Translations under genes and position numbers: made by a program
Notes under the pieces: model-generated
Told to the model about the DNA's origin: nothing
Database searches by the model: none
What the model saw: the letters and a program-made list of their open reading frames with translations, nothing else
From: Amyloporia xantha
Lineage: Eukaryota > Basidiomycota > Agaricomycetes > Polyporales > Adustoporiaceae
Direction of reading: 5' to 3'
NCBI GenBank assembly: GCA_036971615.1
Contig: JAYKKR010000030.1
Coordinates: 248,001 to 312,000 of the forward strand
Length of the DNA: 64,000 nucleotides
Part shown: positions 47,901 through 57,100 of the stretch, piece by piece
How positions within the stretch are numbered: position 1 is the first letter of the stretch
Layout: the number at the start of each line of letters is the position of its first letter

Positions 47901-48665
47901 AGCCATACATGTTGCACGGTCTCCACATTTGGCCTCTGACTCAGGAACTGAGCCCAGTTTGTCAAGCAGGCCTGAAAACTATATGAATACAGCACAGCAC
48001 AATACGGCTTCTCCAACTTACTGTAGTTAAAATGTGCTGTGGAAATCTTGTTTGTCTCTACAGAGATTTGATGTGTCTCCATAGCAATCTGATGTGTGGC
48101 AAGTTCTATGTCCACCTACTACATGTCAGCCATACTGATTGTCTGAAGTAGCTAAAGCAATCATACCACAAAGGCCTGTAATGCATTGTCAATTCCACGG
48201 AAGTCTCGTACAATATCCTGCACATCACTGGGTGCAGTCCATGCACGCTTGGCTAGTGAGCGCTGCATCTTCATATCAATATCTGATATCTTGTCCTTGA
48301 TGTTTCTGTTTCATAGTTGATATTCAAGCTGCTATCATTAACATGTCTTCAGATTACATACCCTGACAACTTGGCCATTATTTCCTTCAGTTTGGGAGAG
48401 ATATTTTCATCTTGGTGGTCCAGACATGAATTCATTGCCACAAGCTTGTCAGAAAGCTGGGAAAAATCTGCAGTAGCATCCTTTGTTTTCTGTTGGATGG
48501 AAATCATGAAATTGAACTGATAAGTATGATAAGCTCACACTTACTGTAACCCGATTAACAATAACTAGTGCAGCACTAGCTGCTAACTTCAGTGGTGGCA
48601 AAGAGTCTGAGAATTTCTCTATAATTTCAAGACTGGATGCAATGGAGTCCCAGGCTACACCATGC
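44690..48665. other. CpG-depleted block
   Basis: By hand count, 45241-46200 contains only 6 CpG dinucleotides in 960 nt, while 48721-49020 contains about 30 in 300 nt. The CpG-poor composition with excess TG/CA runs across the NACHT and WD40 exons and their introns, and changes abruptly near 48665 inside exon 1 of the same gene. Confidence 0.7.
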
Positions 48666-49408
48666 TCGGGAGATGCAGGGAAAAGAAGTGATTTGAATAG
48701 ATTTCCATGCGCAGCCGGCTCGACATCAGAAACACCCAGGGAGCCGTCATTCTGATTAGCATGAACATCAAGAGTAGGTTTAGGCAGTGAAGCCCCGTGC
48801 TCGACGGTCGGTTGATCGGGTGGAGCGGATGCACCGCTGTGCGTAGATCCTAGCAAGGAGGTACCGGGTGCCGCCGATCGCGCATCGGACGTCCCAGAGG
48901 GAGATCCGCTCTGATCAAGGTGATCGCGGGGAGTAGATTCGCGTCCCGAGGCATCGGGCTCCAGGGTCGCTCGATTAGATGATGTGGATGTACCGCTGTC
49001 CTTGGGTCCCGGCGAGAGCGATGAAAGCGTAGCCTGTTGTGGCTTCTCATGAATCCCGGAAGTGGATTCACTCTCATCAAGTTGGAGAATAGATGCAGGC
49101 AATGAGCTACCTGGCTCGACGTTCGCTCGATGTGATGATGCGGACGTGTTGCTAACTGTAGGCGACGAACGCCCATGGCGCGGAAGGTGAATCCTGTCCA
49201 CAATGCGATCGAGCAGCTTGCGCTTCTGATGCATAGACCCATGTTCTCCTGCCGCCTGGGAAGTAGAACCTGTTTCAGCTATCGTAGGTGCGCCTTCCGC
49301 GGACGTGCTGGAAGGCGGCGGGGACCGACGGTTTCTAAGGAAATGGATCGTGTTCCCCAGACGGCTGATAGAACGGCCTGTGGGACGCTTGTCCTTGGGC
49401 GCAGACAT
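44996..49408 (-). CDS. NACHT-WD40 NLR-like protein (STAND ATPase)
   Basis: Six exons read leftward (49408-48545, 48489-48362, 48305-48167, 48115-48022, 47971-46476, 46423-44996) give 1382 aa, with every phase matching. Residues 1-240 are disordered and Ser/Pro-rich. A helical region follows ([20 protein letters not shown] onward), as in other Agaricomycete NLRs. The NACHT domain begins near [15 protein letters not shown] and has Walker [10 protein letters not shown] and Walker [12 protein letters not shown]. Seven WD40 repeats of 43 aa form the sensor, followed by the typical end [14 protein letters not shown]...[10 protein letters not shown]. Such proteins in fungi act in non-self recognition and heterokaryon incompatibility; a specific trigger cannot be read from sequence. 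No frame lesion was found despite the CpG loss. ATG 49408 is preferred over 49522 because of its context and codon use. Confidence 0.88.
45314..46186 (-). repeat. Seven near-identical WD40 repeats
   Basis: 129-bp units encoding H-x3-V(N/Y)SVAFSPDG(K/N)-(H/Y)I(A/V/L)SGS(S/Y/T)DST with ICIW(N/D)(A/T)(E/Q)TG(R/S)LVSQPL(E/K)G. Units are nearly identical at DNA level except at a few recurrent codons. Confidence 0.9.
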
Positions 49409-50827
49409 GATACTGTATGTCGAAATTTCGAGATGTAAAAGGCTGAAGGCTGAAGGCTTGAAGAGTCTGCAGAGATGAGTCGCAAAGCAAAACAACGGGG
49501 ATTGAACGCGTGTTCCAAGCACTGCACTCAGCTTGGCTTTGTTTACCTCCGAGTCTTCGCAGCAAGTTCACGAGTTCACGTGCATCGTCGATTCAACGGG
49601 GAACCCTCAACATCGGCGAGGGCAGTATAGAGGATCCAGCGACAGATACGCAGCTCGCGAGGTGCTGCTGGCCACGCAGAGTCAGCCCTGGAGGATTGCA
49701 GCAGACTCATCGGTAGTAGTGGCTGTCGTGCTCGATGTGATCTCCCCGCGGGGTGGACGCTTACAGTCCGGTTTGAGACTGGGTGGCTCTCCTCTCCAGG
49801 CACTCCTCGCTGCGTGCACCTTGGCCTGCCCTGCCCCCCTCTGCCCGCTCCATCCCTACTTGTCCTCCTCTGCTTCACAGTCCCCCGCCTGACTCTCGAT
49901 CCGTCTTTCCGCCGCCGCTCGCGCATAGACGACGGCTGCCCAGCACATCATCTCTGTAAGGGAATTCGCACTGCATGCACTACGCTGGCCACGCCGTCAC
50001 AATCACCGCTTTGCCCACTGTATTCCTCCTTTGGGTCATCTTCGTACTCGTATGTCTCCCCGTCTCCCATCCCTCGTCCACCCAAATGCTGACCCGCAAA
50101 TTCTTTCCTTCCTCATCTTCCGGATCCACCTGTGGACCTACCATCATTTCCAATTCCTCTACTGGTACGCTAGGCCGCGCCGAGTCCAGCGCGTCATGAC
50201 TGTATGTCCCTCTTTCTCGTCTCCCTCTCCCATTTCCTCTGCTTGCTCTCTATGTTTTCGCCCTCCCGCCGCTAACCTCTTTGCCGCTCGTACATGGTAC
50301 TCCCATCTCGGCTCCGTCCCGCTCTTCGATGTCTACTGTGTCGGGCCCACCGCGATCAAGTATAGGGAGGGTGCATCCTCTTATGCACTACGACGCCACA
50401 GAGGTGGCGCCGTCACGTCTCCGTCCGAGAGGCCCAGTACGTTCTGTCCCGTTCTCCGCCACGCGCATTCTTGCATCAACGCTCATCGCTTATTCTATCA
50501 CCCTCCACGTGCAGTCATGCCGCGCCCGATCAAGTTGTGCATCGCGTTCAACCGCGGGTGAGTCGTCCCACTCAACTTTGCCTTCAGCTTCGCACGAGCG
50601 CCCGCAAGCAGCGGCTTGAGCGTACAAAGTCTCTCCCGACTCGCGTCGTCCGTGTGCTGTAAGTATGACAGACACCGGACTCGCGGGGTGTCTTCAGTAC
50701 CGAGAGTACCTTTTGACCGAGAGTAATTCAAGACGGTGAGTTTCCCTGCATTTGCATTTGCATCTGCTGCAATCTCGTCCATGACAACTTCAAGTGAACT
50801 GCAGAGTTGTCGCGAGAAGAGCCTGTA
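49409..50827. other. Intergenic, no gene recognised
   Basis: Upstream region of the NLR gene. The short forward ORFs here overlap in several frames within pyrimidine-rich sequence and none has a recognisable motif. Confidence 0.45.
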
Positions 50828-51420
50828 GCAGATTTACGTATGATATCATAGCTGATACAGTACGTGGTTCGCATTCTTGCGTACACATTTCGTGGGATCA
50901 TATGTCCTTCGCTCAAATTTCAGGGTAAGAGCTGGAGCAACGCGTCGCACTGCAGGTGAGTCTGCAAACATGACGTCGTATCAGCAGTATCGTCTGTCCC
51001 TCAGGCGGCTGTTTTATTCTCTCGGAACGTAAATCATGCCGACAGCAGCATGAATGTGAACGTGCGTGGACGCTCTGGATGTACCGTGATCGACGTGAGT
51101 GCAGTGCCCAAAATTTCCAGTCTTATGTGTTTCTAAAGCCAAAGTTATATTGAATGATTGTTTACAACAATACTGAATGGCATCGCCGACAGCGGGTCTC
51201 GCAAGCTAGAGGGGTGACAGCGCGACTTGGTGCACCGTGCTAGCACTTCGTCTCTCTAGTTTCGCGATCCCATTGCAAGCACGCGACAAGTTGTAAGTCT
51301 GGGTTCGACGTTCAACGTTCAACCCGTGGTGCATGCATACCACATACTTTTCGCATTGCGCGCATCTACATACGATTCCGGTGGCGCATCCTCGCTTTCG
51401 AGTTGCACATGTTGTTCTTC
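50828..51420 (+). repeat. Dispersed direct repeat, copy 2
   Basis: Partner of 41412-41993, same orientation, lying on the other side of the NLR gene about 9.4 kb away. Confidence 0.75.
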
Positions 51421-51480
51421 GCGTTGCGCATGTTGTTCTTCGCGTTGCGCATGTTTGTTTTTCGCGTTGCGTATGTTTGG
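51396..51480 (+). repeat. Minisatellite, about 21-bp unit
   Basis: About three and a half units of GTTGCGCATGTTGTTCTTCGC with minor variation, at the 3' edge of dispersed repeat copy 2. The other copy has only a single, diverged unit. Confidence 0.8.
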
Positions 51481-52126
51481 ACTCGGTGGCTAGTGAACTA
51501 AGCTGCTACAGCGCTTTGAGCTACGGTACCTTGAGCAACGGTACCGGTGAAACATGTACATAAGGTGATATCTAGCCACAATACACCGTCTTCTGCTAGA
51601 GCTTGGAATCTTCGCGCCTGCATCCATGAACACGGTCACCAGATGACTAGACAGCGCAGGCTCTCAAAGATTGTCGTCAACGCGCGTTCCGTAGAAAATG
51701 ACCTGTATTGGACGGCAGATAAGTGAGTACGTAAACCTGAAGGGGGCAATACGGTGCCCAAGTAACTGGTATGAGATTCCAAATAACCCTTATTTGGTTA
51801 TCTCCAATAGCAGTGCGTGTAGCCTTACGTAAGAAGATAGGAGGTACAACCGGGCCGAACGTCGGGTCTTCAACTTTGTTATACAGCCTTCGTCGGCCGT
51901 GAGCCCGGCTTCCCGCGTTGACCCGGGGGGTGGCGGTCTGGTGGCGGAGTGCCGCGTGCTTCGCCTGCGGCATCTTCAGAAATGTGGCGCTGTACGCGCT
52001 GCCGAACGGCGCCCCCAAGGCAGCTGTTGCCGTCACATTTGGGCGGCGCTCATGGTCGACGTGTGGCTCTGCCGCGCCGCTTCGGCGAATTCTTTCGCGT
52101 TCGCTTTCTGCTGTCTTGGAAAGGGC

Positions 52127-52307
52127 GTATACGCTCCCAGGCTCCTCTCCATCCGTCTCCGAGTGGTAGGGGAAACTCATCCGAATAGCGATATTCAGTG
52201 TCCCTTCCTAAAATAGTCTAGTCCGAGAGCCATGTGCCAAAACTCCGCCAACTTTATTTCCCTCTACCACTCTGCGACGGCTGGCACAAAACATTTGTAA
52301 ACAATGC
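52127..52307 (-). repeat. Long inverted repeat, left arm (divergent start region)
   Basis: Reads on the minus strand like 59165-59365 on the plus strand. Shared pieces include TTGTTTACAAATGTTTTGTG, CCAGCCGTCGCAGAGTGGTA, AAATAAAGTTGGCGG and GATGAGTTTCC(C/G)CTACCACT. The arm ends in a start codon (minus-strand ATG at 52180) whose first residues MSFPYHSETDGEEPGS match the right arm. The leftward frame stays open to 51677 (167 codons) but shows no known domain. Confidence 0.75.
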
Positions 52308-52550
52308 CAGCCACAGCGCCGGAGCGTGAAAAAGAACGTTGAAACTTTATTGACCTAACCCTAGCTTAACGAGAAATAGTTTTTGAAATCTCATTTTGGA
52401 ATATGTGGTGCGCTCTATAGTTACAGGTACCACTGTAAATGTGCAGCCTTGAATTCAACAATGTCAGAGAATGCTCGCCTCTACACCCAGATTGCGAGCG
52501 TCGCTCATGTACTAAGTACATCACCGCAAGATGCAACATTGTTGGATCTA

Positions 52551-52971
52551 TGTCAGGATCACGCTCACCTCGGTCGCACTCGAACCCGATCACGCACGCG
52601 CTGACCAAGATACCGCACGGAAGATGAGTAACGACGCACCGGATACATCGTTTATAGGAACGGATGTTTGGAAGGATGTTTAGGACAACGGATACAAGTG
52701 GGTTTGCTTACTTAGGTATTCGTAGCATAGCCGCTTCTCATGTATATAAGCTGCGATGATTCCTCTAGGAATCCTCGCAGAATCAACGCCAGTAATTGAC
52801 TCTTTATTTTCTATTTGCGCGCCTCCTGCCCTTCAGAGCCGATCACTCGAAGACACTTCTTTGCTCCTACTCTACTAGAATCCTTACTCGAACTCTACTC
52901 GATCACAACCGGAACGTCTCGACTCTCGGCGCAACGTTCCTCGCGCCGCTCCTCCTGACGCAGTCCTTACA
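52551..52971 (+). repeat. 5' LTR
   Basis: 421 bp, TG...CA ends. Contains TATATAAG at 52743-52750 and an imperfect palindrome ATTCCTCTAGGAAT just downstream. Confidence 0.95.
52743..52750 (+). promoter_or_regulatory. Retrotransposon LTR TATA box
   Basis: TATATAAG, 34 nt before the sequence GCAGAATCAA (52777-52786), the likely 5' end of the element RNA. The same box exists in the 3' LTR. Confidence 0.65.
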
Positions 52972-52973
52972 GT

Positions 52974-52983
52974 TTGATTCTGC
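52974..52983 (+). other. Candidate self-priming primer-binding site
   Basis: TTGATTCTGC starts 2 nt after the 5' LTR and is the exact complement of GCAGAATCAA at 52777-52786 inside the LTR. This is the arrangement used by Tf1/sushi-type elements, whose RNA 5' end primes reverse transcription instead of a tRNA. Confidence 0.65.
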
Positions 52984-53105
52984 CCCTATAGAGTCGAACT
53001 TCCTGATTCGTTCATCCACCTTCCAAATACGGCAACTTCCGTCGTTCGATTGTCGCCTCATCAACAGCCTCCATCCCCTTTCGAACACTTCCACAATTCC
53101 CCTCC

Positions 53106-54155
53106 ATGTCTCACGACTCCGATATGCCTCTTTCGGAGTTTCAGGATGCTCTCCCCGATGCTCAGGGTACTCCAGGCACGGTTCCGAACACTTTCAATAT
53201 TGAAGCAAACAACCAAGACTCACCGGCTCTTCAAGCTCTTGCGCAGGCTGTCAACGTAATCTCCGGTCTAGCCGCTGCTCAGGCCGCGTTCGCAGCCAAT
53301 CAGCAGGCCATTCAACAAGCTATCGCGCATCTCACACAGACCTCGGGCACCTCCCGGCCTTCGGGAAATGCTCGGTTCCGCGATCCGCGCACGTTTAATG
53401 GTACGCCTGCTGCTGTCGAACCCTTCCTCATAGACTTGCGCAATGCTATCCATCTCCAACGACGCTCTCTCGTCACGGACTATGACAAGTCCATTTATTT
53501 GTCAACTTGGCTTGAAGACGGCTCCCCGAAATCTTGGTTCTGGGCTATTGAGAAGACTCGTCCCGATCTGCTCCATGACCACGAGGAGCTTATCGCGGAC
53601 TTTCGCAAACATTTCGGCGACTCAGACTTTATCAACAGTCAGATGACGAAGATCAAGAATCTCAAGCAGCGCGCGTCTGCATCCAAATATGCTAGTGCCT
53701 TCCGTGAAATCATGGTTCACCTGCCAATAACGGACGACATTATCAAAATCAATATGTTCCGCGAAGGACTCAAGGACGACATCCGCGCACTCTTTGTCAC
53801 CATTACCGAGCCGAAGATTTTTGACGAGTTTGTCGAACATGCAATTACCTTCGACAATCGTCTCCATGCTCGTGCCCAGGAACTTGGAACCAATCGCAAG
53901 AATCTCACTGCGTTCCTTCCTGTTCCAGCAAACACATTCCGCGCATCGGTACCCTCGACTTCTAATTCGAGCTCTTCAGGTCCCGTTCCCATGGAAGTTG
54001 ATGCAGTCCGCCACCACGGTCCACTCACGGACGCCGAGAAGCAACGACGACGCGATAACAATCTCTGCGCCTACTGTGGCGGCAAGCACAAGCTTGACGA
54101 CTGTACGACACTCGCCAAACGCAACTCGGGAAAAGCCAAGCCGGCGGCTCACTGA
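53106..54155 (+). CDS. Gag-like structural protein of the retrotransposon
   Basis: 349 aa. The central capsid-like part (PRTFNGTPAAVEPFL, LSTWLEDGSPKSWFW, FRKHFGDSDF) matches the retrotransposon gag family. A zinc-knuckle-like CAYCGGKHKLDDC lies near residue 325, but with three instead of the usual four residues before His (C-x2-C-x3-H-x4-C). The frame ends at TGA 54153-54155 inside the overlapping pol frame. Confidence 0.9.
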   Translation: MSHDSDMPLSEFQDALPDAQGTPGTVPNTFNIEANNQDSPALQALAQAVNVISGLAAAQAAFAANQQAIQQAIAHLTQTSGTSRPSGNARFRDPRTFNGTPAAVEPFLIDLRNAIHLQRRSLVTDYDKSIYLSTWLEDGSPKSWFWAIEKTRPDLLHDHEELIADFRKHFGDSDFINSQMTKIKNLKQRASASKYASAFREIMVHLPITDDIIKINMFREGLKDDIRALFVTITEPKIFDEFVEHAITFDNRLHARAQELGTNRKNLTAFLPVPANTFRASVPSTSNSSSSGPVPMEVDAVRHHGPLTDAEKQRRRDNNLCAYCGGKHKLDDCTTLAKRNSGKAKPAAH

Positions 54156-57100
54156 ACGTCCCAGAGCCACCGGAGACGAAAGGGACAGTTCCTATACCCT
54201 CGTCTCGAAGCTCCCCGGCGTCGACCCATCTCAAGACCCGTACCGGTCCATGGTGTCTTCGTCCGACCAGTGCACCCTCTTTCGTCTTTCCACCCATGTC
54301 CTCCACTCCCTTCGCGACACTAGACATTTCTTTATCAATGTAACACTTATACTACCTAATCGAAAACCTATTCGCACCTTCGCACTGGTCGATTCCGGAG
54401 CTACCGCCTCATGCATCTCAGAACGTTTCGCAACCCGCCATTCCCTTCCTCGCTCTTCGAAAGATGTTCCTGTCCCTATCACTGCTGTTGACAATCGGCC
54501 GATCGCCTCTGGACTCGTCACTCAAGATGTCATCTCCTGTCTCCGAGTCCGCCATCACGACGAACGAATCGCTCTCGCCATCGTCTCCGTATCCTATCCA
54601 ATCATACTCGGTTTGGACTGGCTTCGGCGACACAACCCTGCAATTGACTGGACCCGCGGTCAACTCGCTCTCTCATGCTGTGGTGCTAATCCATCGCCGC
54701 TCTATGCTTTCGGGCAAGGCTACGGTCTTGCTCACCTCATGCCGCAGAAGACATCGCTCGCTGCAGTCTCTACCACTTGTGTCGGTCTAGGCCTTGGTCT
54801 TCACGGCACCCGTCTCATCCCTACGGTCCCCGATCGTGCCTCGCGTTCGGAATCACCTCATCACTGTCGACGCCTAGCTAGCCCGCCAGTTATTCCCACT
54901 ACTCCCTTACTTTCCACCAGCCGTCCCCTCATTGGCTCCGGTCATAGAGGAATCTTCTCGGCTCTCTTTTCCTCTCACAGTGATCAAGATCCTCCCCTAC
55001 CGGATCTGAACATATCATTTGTCAACTCTTCTCGTTTCACACGACATGCTCGCAACGGTGACTCAGCCGTCATCTGGTACACACCCAACGCTGGCATCGA
55101 CGAGACTATCGGTTCTGTCTATGTCTCGTTACCACCATCTTCATCTTCTCCCACGGTGTCACCACCTCCCGAACCTCCTCCGAGAGACATCCCCGATCCT
55201 GGTGAAGATGTTCTGAGTTCCATACCGGAGAAGTATTGTGCTTGGGCCTCCGTTTTCTCTCCCACGGAGGTCGATCAGCTTCCACCTCACAGACCCTACG
55301 ACGCGGCCATCGAGCTCGAGGACGGGAAGGCACCACCCTTCGGACCCATCTACTCACTCTCGCAAAATGAACGTGCGGTACTTTTCGACTACATCGAGAA
55401 GAACCTCAAAAAGGGATTCATCCGACGCTCTACCTCAGCCGCAGCATCGCCCATCCTATTTGTCAAGAAGAAGACTGGCGAGCTTCGACTGTGCGTCGAC
55501 TATCGTGGCCTCAATTCAATCACGAAGAAGAATCGCTACCCGCTGCCGCTGGTCAACGACCTGCTCGATCGTGTTGAAGGTTGCAAGGTTTTCACGGTCC
55601 TGGACCTCAAAAACGCGTTCAACCTCATTCGGATCAAGGAGGGCGATGAGTGGAAAACCGCATTCCGCACGCATCTCGGCCTCTTCGAATATACGGTTAT
55701 GCCTTTCGGATTGACTAACACACCCGCTACCTTTCAAGCGTTCATCCAAGACACACTCCGCGACCTTCTTGACATCACCTGTGTTGTCTATCTTGACGAC
55801 ATTTTAATCTTCTCGCGCACCCAGGCTGAACACGACAATCACGTCAAGGCTGTTCTCGACCGACTTCGCGCTGCCGGACTCTACGCAAATGCCAAGAAAT
55901 GCGAGTTTGACAAAGCCGAAGTTGAGTACCTTGGTTACATTGTCGGTGCTAACGGGATTTGCATGAATCCTAAGAAGCTTCAGACCATTGCGGACTGGCC
56001 TATTCCACGGACACTGCGCGATGTTCAGTCATTCCTTGGTTTCACAAACTTCTATCGACGCTTTATCGATAAATACGCTGACAAGGCATTGGGTCTCAAT
56101 GCAATCACGAAGAAGGAGCCTCGTCAATTTCAAATGACACCTTCAGCCATCGCCTCGTTCCATACCCTAAAAAGTGCATTCCTCACGGCTCCGGTCCTTC
56201 GACATTTCGACCCCAGCTTGCCATCCACACTCATGACCGATGCCTCTGACTACGCCATGGCTGGAATTCATCTGCAGCCTGACGAAAATGGCTTGCTTCA
56301 TCCCGTCGCGTTCTTCTCACGCAAGCTAACGCCGGCCGAGATCAACTACGAGGTGTACGACAAGGAATTGCTCGCCATCGTAGAATCATTTCGAGACATG
56401 AGATCCTGGCTTATTGGTACCGATACCCCGGTCTCCGTGCTCTCAGACCACAAGAATCTGGAATACTTCATGTCTTCCCGTGTTCTCAATCGACGCCAAG
56501 CCCGCTGGTCGATGTTCCTCTCCGAGTTCAACTTTCGACTCGACTATGCACCTGGCAAGAAGAATCCCGCTGACCCACCTTCTCGTCGGCCCGATTTCGC
56601 ACCTCAAAACGGGGACGACATACTCGTTCAGCAGCGCAAGACACTGCTCACACCAACTCACACTGAACGTCTCTTTCCCGAAGATGTTTCCCCCCACAGC
56701 GATCCGATCAACCCGGTTACGGTTGCATCAATCACCACTCTCGCACTCGACAACTCCGAGCTCCTTGAACGTTTCAAGAACGCTGTCAAGGACGACGTCG
56801 AATGGCGCGAAGCACAGGCCTCCGGAAATGCTGATTTCACATTACAAGACAACCTAGTGTTCCATAAAGGTCGTCTGTACGTACCTGCTCCCCTTCGCAT
56901 CGACATATTGAAGTCTCGTCATGACGCGCTCACCGCTGGACATCCCGGTCGAACGCGCACACTTCATCTCGTCGAACGCGACTACTCTTGGCCGGGCCTA
57001 CGAACATTCGTTCGTCAATACGTCTCAGCATGCGATGTCTGTGCCCGGATCAAGGCTGCACGACATAAGCCGTATGGGCTACTCCAGCCTCTCGACATCC

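Noticed and set aside
49533..50619. Several overlapping forward ORFs upstream of the NLR gene
   Set aside because: Pyrimidine-rich sequence open in multiple frames at once, with no coherent splice model.
51677..52180. 167-codon leftward ORF as an independent gene
   Set aside because: Only its first residues are shared with the right inverted-repeat arm; the remainder has no recognisable domain, so it is recorded only under the repeat.
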